A DNA stretch of 64,000 nucleotides from Macrostomum hystrix (Eukaryota; Platyhelminthes; Macrostomidae), in the NCBI GenBank assembly GCA_950097015.1, contig CATNEN010000032.1, positions 2,456,501-2,520,500 of the forward strand, given 5' to 3'. Positions 55,065 through 64,000 of this stretch are shown here, in pieces. How positions within the stretch are numbered: position 1 is the stretch's first letter; each line of letters starts with the position of its first letter. Below the pieces are notes generated by a model. The model ran no database searches and was not told the DNA's origin. It saw only the letters and a program-made list of their open reading frames with translations. Position numbers and translations under genes: made by a program.

Positions 55065-57555
55065 GGTCGGGTGGGAAAGGAAGTAGAGATGAGAAGGAAA
55101 GGATGGGAAAGGAAGTAGAGGTGAGAAGGAAAGGATGGGAAAGGAAGTTGAGGTGAGAAGAAGAGGATGGGAAAGGAAGTTGAAGTGAGAAGAAGAGGAT
55201 GGGAAAGGAAGTAGAGGTGAGAAGAAGAGGATGGGAAAGGAAGTAAAGGTGAGAAGAAGAGGATGGGAAAGGAAGTAAAGGTGAGAAGAAGAGGATGGGA
55301 AAGGAAGTAGAGGTGAGAAGAAGAGTATGATAAAGGAAGTTGAGGTGGGAAGGAAAGGAATAGAAACGAAGTTGAGGTGAGAAGGAAAGGATGAGAAAGG
55401 AAGTAGAGGTGAGAAGAAGAGGATGGGAAAGGAAGTAGAGGTGAGAAGGAAAGGATGAGAAAGGAAGTAGAGATGAGAAGGAAAGGATAGGAAAGGAAGT
55501 AGAGGTGAGAAGGAAAGGATGGGAAAGGAAGTAGAGGTGAGAAGAAGAGGATGGGAAAGGAAGTAGAGGTGAGAAGGAAAGGATGAGAAAGGAAGTAGAG
55601 ATGAGAAGGAAAGGATAGGAAAGGAAGTAGAGGTGAGAAGGTAAGGATGGGAAAGGAAGTTGAGGTGGGAAGGAAAGGAATAGAAACGAAGTTGAGGTGA
55701 GAAGGAAAGGATGAGAAAGGAAGTAGAGGTGAGAAGAAGAGGATGGGAAAGGAAGTAGAGGTGAGAAGGAAAGGATGAGAAAGGAAGTAGAGGTGAGAAG
55801 AAGAGGATGGGAAAGGAAGTTGAGGTGAGAAGAAGAGGATGGGAAAGGAAGTAGAGATGAGAAGGAAAGGATGAGAAAGGAAGTTGAGGTGAGAAGGAAA
55901 GGATGGGAAAGGAAGTAGAGGTGAGAAGGAAAGGATGAGAAAGGAAGTAGAGGTGAGAAGAAGAGGATGGGAAAGGAAGTTGAGATGAGAAGGAAAGGAT
56001 GAGAAAGGAAGTAGAGGTGAGAAGAAGAGGATGGGAAAGGAAGTTGAGGTGAGAAGGAAAGGATGGGAAAGGAAGTATAGGTGAGAAGGAAAGGATGAGA
56101 AAGGAAGTAGAGGTGAGAAGAAGAGGATGGGAAAGGAAGTTGAGGTGAGAAGAAGAGGATGGGAAAGGAAGTTGAGGTGAGAAGAAGAGGATGGGAAAGG
56201 AAGTTGAGGTGAGAAGGAAAGGATGAGAAAGGAAGTAGAGGTGAGAAGAAGAGGATGGGAAAGGAAGTTGAGGTGAGAAGAAGAGGATGGGAAAGGAAGT
56301 TGAGGTGAGAAGGAAAGGATGAGAAAGGAAGTAGAGGTGAGAAGAAGAGGATGGGAAAGGAAGTTGAGGTGAGAAGAAGAGGATGGGAAAGGAAGTAGAG
56401 GTGAGAAGGAAAGGATGGGAAAGGAAGTAGAGGTGAGAAGGAAAGGATGGGAAAGGAAGTAGAGGTGAGAAGGTAAGGATGGGAAAGGAAGTAGAGGTGA
56501 GAAGGTAAGGATGGGAAAGGAAGTAGAGGTGAGAAGGTAAGGATGGGAAAGGAAGTAGAGGTGAGAAGGAAAGGATGGGAAAGGAAGTAGAGGTGAGAAG
56601 GAAAGGATGGGAAAGGAAGTAGAGGTGAGAAGGAAAGGATGGGAAAGGAAGTAGAGGTGAGAAGGTAAGGATGGGAAAGGAAGTAGAGGTTAGAAGGTAA
56701 GGATGGGAAAGGAAGTAGAGGTGAGAAGGTAAGGATGGGAAAGGAAGTAGAGGTGAGAAGGAAAGGATGGGAAGGAAGTAGAGGTGAGAAGGAAAGGATG
56801 GGAAAGGAAAGTAGAGGTTAGAAGGTAAGGATGGGAAAGGAAGTAGAGGTGAGAAGGTAAGGATGGGAAAGGAAGTAGAGGTGAGAAGGAAAGGATGGGA
56901 AAGGAAGTAGAGGTGAGAAGGAAAGGATGGGAAAGGAAGTAGAGGTGAGAAGGTAAGGATGGGAAAGGAAGTAGAGGTGAGAAGGTAAGGATGGGAAACG
57001 AAGTAGAGATGAGAAGGAAAGGATGGGAAAGGAAGTAGAGGTGAGAAGAAGAGGATGGGAAAGGAAGTAGAGGTGAGAAGGTAAGGATGGGAAAGGAAGT
57101 AGAGGTGAGAAGGTAAGGATGGGAAAGGAAGTAGAGGTGAGAAGAAGAGTATGATAAAGGAAGTAGAGGTGAGAAGAAGAGGATGGGAAAGGAAGTAGAG
57201 GTGAGAAGGTAAGGATGGGAAAGGAAGTAGAGGTGAGAAGGAAAGGATGGGAAAGGAAGTAGAGGTGAGAAGGAAAGGATGGGAAAGGAAGTAGAGGTGA
57301 GAAGGAAAGGATGGGAAAGGAAGTAGAGGTGAGAAGGAAAGGATGGGAAAGGAAGTAGAGGTGAGAAGGAAAGGATGGGAAAGGAAGTATAGGTGAGAAG
57401 AAGAGTATGATAAAGGAAGTAAAGGTGAGAAGGAAATAATGGGAAAGGAAGTAGAGGTGAGAAGGAAAGGATGGGAAAGGAAGTAGAGGTGAGAAGAAGA
57501 GGATGGGAAAGGAAGTAGAGGTGAGAAGGAAAGGATGGGAAAGGAAGTAAAGAAG
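55065..57555. repeat. 32-bp purine-only satellite, about 78 copies
   Basis: Unit gggaaaggaagtagaggtgagaaggaaaggat with gaagaagaggat and gaaggtaaggat variants and occasional tga/tag changes. The plus strand is about 90% purine for 2.5 kb. Blocks of variants recur (for example 55380-55640 and 55680-55900). Confidence 0.95.
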
Positions 57556-58140
57556 GAGAGAGGAGACTAGAGAAAGCGTGAAGTGGATGCGGTAGTTAGA
57601 AGAAGAGGAATGAGGACTTAAAAAGGTACAAAAAAGGACTTATGGATGGAAAAATGTTTACTAAGGAAATTTTTCCGCAATAACAAGAGAGGGGGAGATT
57701 GAGATAGATTTGTGTGACGATTGGGACACTGCAATGTCTGTTGTGTCGCTAATTGGCTTATTACAGACTCGCACACTCGTCCTGTTTTTTTTACCCAGCT
57801 TCAGGTGATGACGCCCTACTGAGAGGAAGGGATTTCAAAAACATTTGTCGCCATCCGTGCCTAATTGGGTTTGAGAATCCGGTCTTTTACCTGTAATCCC
57901 GCGGCTCCGGCTAGCACGTGTCGGTTATTTATTTGATATCAAGGCAGTACTTTTCTTCCCAGATTTTTTTATTCCCTGTTTACTCCGAGCCTGCGCCCGC
58001 ACACGCAGACGTCAACACCCAATTAATTCAATTATGTCGCTTGCACTAGTGACCGCCAATTTTTTTAGCTCTGAATAAAAGTGAAAGCTAACGAATTCGA
58101 AAATAAAAAACTGTATATGGAACTAATAGCCATAGTTTAT
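57556..58140. other. Spacer between arrays, no gene seen
   Basis: Unique sequence of moderate GC without recognisable coding potential. Confidence 0.4.
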
Positions 58141-58149
58141 TGACACATC

Positions 58150-58690
58150 CAAAAATACTACTGCTCCATCTCATTCATATTCCCCTTCATCATCACTCAT
58201 CTGCCCTCCATCCTCACTCATCTGCCCTCCATCCTCACTTATCTGCCCTCCATCCTCACTCATCTGCCCTCTATCCTCACTCATTTGCCCTCCATCCTCA
58301 CTCATCTGCCCTCCATCCTCACTCATCTGCCCTCCATCCTCACTCATCTCCCCTCTATCCTCACTCATCTCCCCTCCATCCTCACTCATCTGCCCTCCAT
58401 CCTCACTCATCTGCCCTCCATCCTTACTCATCTGCCCTCCATCCTTACTCATCTGCCCTCCATCCTTACTCATCTCCCCTCTATCCTCACTCATCTCCCC
58501 TCCATCCTCACTCATCTGCCCTCCATCCTCACTCATCTGCCCTCCATCCTCACTCATCTGCCCTCCATCCTTACTCATCTGCCCTCCATCCTTACTCATC
58601 TCCCCTCTATCCTCACTCATCTCCCCTCCATCCTCACTCATCTGCCCTCCATCCTCACTCATCTGCCCTCCATCCTCACGCATCTCCTCT
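58150..58690. repeat. 21-bp pyrimidine-rich minisatellite, about 26 copies
   Basis: Unit catcctcactcatctgccctc. The 21-bp period keeps several frames open (up to 233 codons on plus, 175 on minus) but they are simple heptad repeats (SALHPHS / GGQMSED) without flanking gene structure. Confidence 0.93.
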
Positions 58691-58844
58691 CCTATCAAAT
58701 ATGTCGCCGTGCCAGAGCAGAGCTACAGTGCCATTGCTAATGTTAAATTTGAAGCCAGATGTCCAATTGGTACATAAAAATGGAATTAAAAATCGCTGTT
58801 TTTGGCCTCCGCTGGCAACCCAGCGATTAAACTATAAATAAAGC

Positions 58845-59235
58845 AATGCGGATGCTTATAACTCGCAGATGCCAGTAAAAATGATGCTGAGTAAATGCCT
58901 AGATAGAAATGAAGCATTTCTAAATTTAACTAAGGGGGGTAAATGGTAATGCGAAAATTGCACATGAAAGGCCAAGCACAGTTATGCATCACCTAAATGG
59001 CTTAGTTTACTAAACTCTTGAACGAATATGTGAAGCAGTAAACAACTTGCTTTAAGAATTGTTGTTGATGTTTTGCCTGGGTGGCTATTGTCCCACCCAT
59101 TTTTCTTCTCTGAGTTATTTTCTAGGTTTTCTGTCTGCTTCTCAAGTGAACGCTATGAAAAACAATGTGACACGAGAGAGAGTTGCAGCTGAAAGAGAAC
59201 TAAGTAGATTATGATAACTAGACAGAGAGGGACGG
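58845..59235. other. Spacer between arrays, no gene seen
   Basis: AT-rich unique sequence; nothing recognisable on either strand. Confidence 0.4.
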
Positions 59236-59239
59236 AGAG

Positions 59240-60755
59240 TTTATATAGGAGATGAGGGAGGGGAGATGAGGGAGGGGAGATGAGAGTGGGGAGATGAGGG
59301 AGGGGAGATGAGTGAGGGGAGATGAGGGAGGGGAGATGAGGGAGGGGAGATAAGTGAGGGGAGATAAGAGAAGAGAGATGAGGGAGGGGAGATGAGGGAG
59401 GGGAGATAAGGGAGGGGAGATGAGGGTGGGGAGATGAGGGAGGGGAGATGAGGGAGGGGAGATAAGTGAGGGGAGATGAGAGAGGAGAGATGAGGGAGGG
59501 AGATGAGGGAGGGGAGATGAGTGAGGGGAGATGAGAGAGGAGAGATGAGGGAGGGGAGATGAGGGAGGGGAGATGAGTGAGGGGAGATGAGGGAGGGGAG
59601 ATGAGGGAGGGGAGATGAGGGAGGGGAGATGAGGGAGGGGAGATGAGAGAGGGGAGATGAGAGAGGAGAGATGAGGGAGGGGAGATGAGGGAGGGGAGAT
59701 AAGGGAGGGGAGATGAGGGTGGGGAGATGAGGGAGGGGAGATGAGGGAGGGGAGATAAGTGAGGGGAGATGAGAGAGGAGAGATGAGGGAGGGGAGATGA
59801 GGGAGGGGAGATGAGGGAGGGAGATGAGGGAGGGGAGATGAGTGAGGGGAGATGAGTGAGGGGAGATGAGTGAGGGGAGATGAGTGAGGGGAGATGAGGG
59901 AGGGGAGATAAGTGAGGGGAGATGAGAGAGGAGAGATGAGGGAGGGGAGATGAGGGAGGGGAGATGAGGGAGGGGAGATAAGTGAGGGGAGATGAGAGAG
60001 GTGAGATGAGGGAGGGGAGATGAGTGAGGGGAGATGAGTGAGGGGAGATGAGGGAGGGGAGATGAGGGAGGGGAGATAAGTGAGGGGAGATGAGAGAGGA
60101 GAGATGAGGGAGGGGAGATGAGGGAGGGGAGATAAGGGAGGGGAGATGAGGGAGGGGAGATGAGTGAGGGGAGATGAGGGAGGGGAGATAAGGGAGGGGA
60201 GATGAGGGAGGGGAGATGAGTGAGGGGAGATGAGGGAGGGAGATGAGGGTGGGGAGATGAGTGAGGGGAGATGAGTGAGGGGAGATGAGGGAAGGGAGAT
60301 GAGTGAGGGGGGATAAGGGAGGGGAGATGAGGGAGGGAAGATGAGGGAGGGAAGATGAGGGAGGGGAGATGAGGGAGGGGAGATGAGGGAGGGGAGATTA
60401 GGGAGGGGAGATGAGGGAGGGGAGATGAGGGAGGGAGATAAGGGAGGGGAGATAAGGGAGGGGGATAAGGGAGAAGAGATGAGGGAGGGGAGATGAGGGT
60501 AGGGAGATGAGGGTGGCGAGATGAGGTAGTGGAGATAAGGTAAGGGAGATGAGGGTGGGGAGATGAGGGTGGGGAGATGAGGGTGGGAGATTGGGGAGGG
60601 GAGATGAGGGAGGGGAGATTAGGGAGGGGAGATTAGGGAGGGGAGATTAGGGAGGGGAGATTAGGGAGGGAAATGAGGGAAGGGAGTTGAGGGAAGGAAG
60701 TTGGGGGAAGGGAGGTGGGGAGGGGAGGTGAGATGAGGGAGGGGATATGAAGATG
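59240..60755. repeat. 14-bp polypurine satellite (gggaggggagatga), about 105 copies
   Basis: Unit gggaggggagatga with gtgagggg, gagaggag and ataag variants; more degenerate at the right end (60460-60755). G-runs of four in nearly every unit on one strand give strong G-quadruplex and triplex potential. Confidence 0.95.
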
Positions 60756-60759
60756 ATGT

Positions 60760-61860
60760 GAGTCACATACTGATGACAAAATTTCCTAGGGTGACTGTTT
60801 CAGACCGCAATGGGCACAAAGTTGAGCTAACATAGAATGCGAAGACACGAAAGAACATATTACTTTGTCGGCTAGTGCATCTATTCAGGTCGTGTCAAAC
60901 TCAGAGACGCCACTGTTGTGTTGCACTTTCACGAGTCTCATAGCTTTCTTTCCAGTTCATTCTCAAGCAAAGTTTCTGCGGCAAGGTGGGGTGGGGCGAG
61001 CAGAGATAGAATAATTTGCATCACCAATAGAGCTAATGCAACAAGCGAGTTCGCGTGTACAACCAGAGGCCCAGTTGTCAAGTGTGCCGTTTATAGATTC
61101 TCTATCTTTTCTTGGTTGCCACTCGTTTACTTACTCTTTTTTTCATTTCAAGTTCGCAATTCTGAAGTTCTGCATTTGGTTTAGCATTTTGTACAGCCTG
61201 TTTGTACGTGGGTCTCTGCTTGCTTGCGGATGTGTCTAAAAATTTAGTTTTTTTACTCTCTTTTGATAGTGTAAATCAGGGGTCGGCAAACGGCACTCGA
61301 AGCCCCCAAATCTGGCCCGTTGCCCCTTGCAACACCTATAGTATCCTCCCTCATCTTTCCCGTCTCATCTCTCTCTCATCTGGAGATAGAGAGTCTCATC
61401 TCGCCTCGGTCTAATCTCTCCCCTGTCGTATCTCTCCCTGTCTCCCTGTCTCGTCTCTTCTCCGTCTCAACCCTTGAAATGATCACTATTGGGATCAATT
61501 TGAGATCGTATTAGGCTATGCCTCTAAAAGTATTTTTAGTGAAGGACTCCTTCCTTTATCTCACCTTCCACCGCACTCACGCAAGCCAAGATTGAAAGTG
61601 AAACATAAAATGCTTAGTGTCACATGCGCACACATGCGCACAAGCATTGAGTGAAAGTACAGTTTCAATGTGAAGTAGCCATTTTGAGGGCCAGTTGAAA
61701 CTGGAACCTATACTCGAAATTCGAACACTCGAGTCCAGTAGCACGGGTGTCACCAGGCAGCACAGTGTTACATTTTATAGACATTCCTCTGTGAGGGCTG
61801 GTCATGAAAGTCAGAAAATTACGATTAACCAAGAAACTGCTGTAAGGGCCTATATTTGAT
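60760..61860. other. Unique spacer containing a hAT-type terminus
   Basis: No supported gene. At 61277 the sequence caggggtcggcaaac matches the common terminal sequence of hAT (Charlie-like) transposons, followed by tctggcccgttgcc. The matching inverted end was not found downstream. The stretch from 61340 to 61460 is a loose ctcatctctc repeat. Confidence 0.4.
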
Positions 61861-63090
61861 CCAGCCAGTCATGAAATGAACCTTATGGAGGCCTGAGATG
61901 CCTCTAGATTAGAGGCGATAAAATGACCTTATGGAGGCCTGAAATGCCTCTAGATTGGAGGCGATAAAATGACCTTATGGAGGCCTGAAATGCCTCTAGA
62001 TTGGAGGCGATAAAATGACCTTATGGAGGCCTGAAATGCCTCTAGATTGGAGGCGATAAAATTGACCTTATGGAGGCCTGAAATGCCTCTAGATTGGAGG
62101 CGATAAAATGACCTTATGGAGGCCTGAAATGCCTCTAGATTGGAGGCGATAAAATGACCTTATGGAGGCCTGAGACGCCTCTAGATTGGAGGCGATAAAG
62201 TGACCTTATGGAGGCCTGAGACGCCTCTAGATTGCAGGCGATAAAGTGACCTTATGGAGGCCTGAGATGCCTCTAGATTGCAGGCGATAAAGTGACCTTA
62301 TGGAGGCCTGAGATGCCTCTAGATTGGAGGCGATAAAATGACCTTATGGAGGCCTGAGATGCCTCTAGATTGGAGGCGATAAAATGACCTTATGGAGGCC
62401 TGAGATGCCTCTAGATTGGAGGCGATAAAGTGGCCTTATGGTGGCCTGAGATGCCTCTAGATTGGAGGCGATAAAATGACCTTATGGTGGCCTGAGATGC
62501 CTCTAGATTGGAGACGATAAAATGACCTTATGGTGGCCTGAGATGCCTCTAGAATGGAGACGATAAAATGACCTTATGGAGGCCTGAGATGCCTCTAGAT
62601 TGGAGACGATAAAATGACCTTATGGAGGGCCTGAAATGCCTCTAGATTGGAGGCGATAAAATGACTTTATGGAGGCCTCAGATGCCTCTAGATTGGAGGC
62701 GATAAAATGACCTTATGGAGGCCTGAAATGCCTCTAGATTAGAGGCGATAAAATGACCTTATGGAGGCCTGAAATGCCTCTAGATTCGAGGCGATAAAAG
62801 GACCTTATGGAGGCCTGAGATGCCTCTAGATTGGAGACGATAAAATGACCTTATGGAGGCCTGAGATGCCTCTAGATTGGAGGCGATCAAATGACCTTAT
62901 GGAGGCCTGAGATGCCTCTAGATTGGAGGCGATAAAAGGACTTTATGGAGGCGTGAGATGCCTCTAGATTGGGGACGATAAAATGATGGCCTGAGACCTT
63001 ATGACCTTATGGTGGCCTGAGATGCCTCTAGAATGGAGACGATAAAATGACCTTATGGAGGCCTGAGATGCCTCTAGATTGAAGGCCACG
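61860..63090. repeat. 46-bp minisatellite, about 26 copies
   Basis: Unit atgaccttatggaggcctgagatgcctctagattggaggcgataaa. Variants (gaaatg/gagatg/gagacg, aggcg/agacg, agg/tgg) are in runs. The unit contains short self-complementary pieces (aggcctgagatgcct; gcctctag…ggaggc). Confidence 0.95.
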
Positions 63091-63094
63091 AAGG

Positions 63095-63920
63095 ATTCTC
63101 CTGGTTGGATGCCTTAATCCCAAAAGTGCATTTGCCATTCTTGGGTAATGTAAGTGCATATTACAAATCAACCTTTTTGAGTCACTGCTCTCAAGTTTTG
63201 TTGTTAAGAGGGTGCCCGCAGATTCATCTATCCTGCGATCCTGCGGGTTCCTCATAAGCTCCTTTATTGGCTTGAATAGACAAAATAGTAATGTAAAATG
63301 CGGGAGCTGTATAGAGTTTATCGTATTTTAATTCTGGGATGTCACTGTGCATAGAAGATCCCACGCTTATATTGTATTACCTAATCAGCATAACTACACG
63401 CAATCTACTGTATAAGGCTCGTTATCAAAGTGAGTCACTCCCCCACTTGTTACCAGCGGCCTGTCCAAATCTGAACCGGTTCTGCACTCGTGCACTTTGC
63501 AGTTGAGATTTCCTTTGTCGGCTAAAATTTACACCGCGATGCTCTATAAGCTGTTCCATTATTCATTTGATAAATTTGATCCTACTTTAGTTTGCATAGT
63601 GCACAAGGCGGAAACACGAGTGGACGCCAAATGCGCTACTTCCCCAGTTAGGAAGAATTCTGGCTGAGTTTGGGATGCTGGGTCGCTACGGCCCCTGATT
63701 CACGGGAGAAATGCGAAACTAAGAGTGTGATTGTGATTAATGCATTTTCCTAGGACAAACGCAGACACCAGATACGCCTTGCCTTACATGGGAAGTTGTT
63801 TAGATTGATCTTTAATTTGAGAATTTCTTTTGAAATAAAGACATGCTACTCATCTCGTAACATTAGTATAATTTTTACAAGAGGTACAAGATCTCTGTGA
63901 CACAAAGGACCAATCCAGAA
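63095..63920. other. Intergenic, no gene seen
   Basis: A 75-codon minus-strand frame (63028-63255) overlaps the end of the array and has no recognisable motif. Nothing else can be supported. Confidence 0.4.
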
Positions 63921-63922
63921 GA

Positions 63923-64000
63923 GACGTCGAATCCTTCTCGGTGTCACGAACTATCACACTAAATAGACGTCGAATCCTTCTCGGTGTCACGAACTATCAC
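63923..64000. repeat. Start of a 43-bp tandem repeat cut by the window end
   Basis: gacgtcgaatccttctcggtgtcacgaactatcac occurs at 63923 and again at 63966, a period of 43 bp. The array continues beyond the window. Confidence 0.8.

Overview
This is animal nuclear DNA. The genes have spliced introns with GT-AG (one GC-AG) borders, the coding exons are GC-rich against AT-richer surroundings, and there are at least 25 different tandem-repeat arrays. The gene set (DEG/ENaC channel, SART3, LARP7, PUS7, RBM28, FRG1, universal stress protein) is metazoan. Four genes have a first exon that begins right after a 3' splice site, in codon phase 0 and with no usable ATG. That is what an AUG-carrying spliced leader would produce, and such leaders are known from flatworms. 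I infer a free-living flatworm, possibly Macrostomum-like. This is an inference and not a match to a known genome.

Layout. 1-0.47 kb: minisatellite. 1.28-2.11 kb (-): FRG1. 4.06-7.94 kb (+): a three-exon peptide-gated-type DEG/ENaC channel, the only clear plus-strand gene. 8-13.3 kb: a LINE remnant and three arrays. 13.4-44.8 kb (-): eight genes all on one strand. In transcription order these are a universal stress protein, a small CxxC membrane protein, RBM28 (RRM3-RRM4 part), a short basic coiled-coil protein, LARP7, a rhodanese-domain protein, PUS7 and SART3. Most introns and intergenic spacers in this block hold their own minisatellite; the rhodanese intron alone carries about 3.2 kb of a 20-bp satellite. 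45-64 kb: no recognisable complete gene, but two terminal-inverted-repeat elements, tRNA-derived sequence, one or two unrecognised exon-like fragments, and about 10 kb of further arrays, several of them strongly purine-biased.

How the genes fit together. SART3 (U6 snRNP recycling), LARP7 (U6/7SK binding), PUS7 (pseudouridine synthase that also acts on snRNA/tRNA/mRNA), RBM28 (nucleolar/snRNP-associated) and, further away, FRG1 (spliceosome-associated) are all nuclear RNA-metabolism proteins. Being co-oriented, having acceptors next to their start codons, and (rhodanese to PUS7) having a poly(A) signal followed about 220 bp later by a trans-splice-like acceptor all suggest an operon or trans-spliced cluster.

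Mobile DNA. The window holds a P-element-like THAP transposon with 8-bp target duplications inside a minisatellite in a PUS7 intron, a foldback nested in it, a hAT-like MITE with a perfect 8-bp duplication, and a dispersed family of about 300 bp. Two copies of that family bracket SART3 exon 1 as inverted repeats and a third lies in an RBM28 intron.
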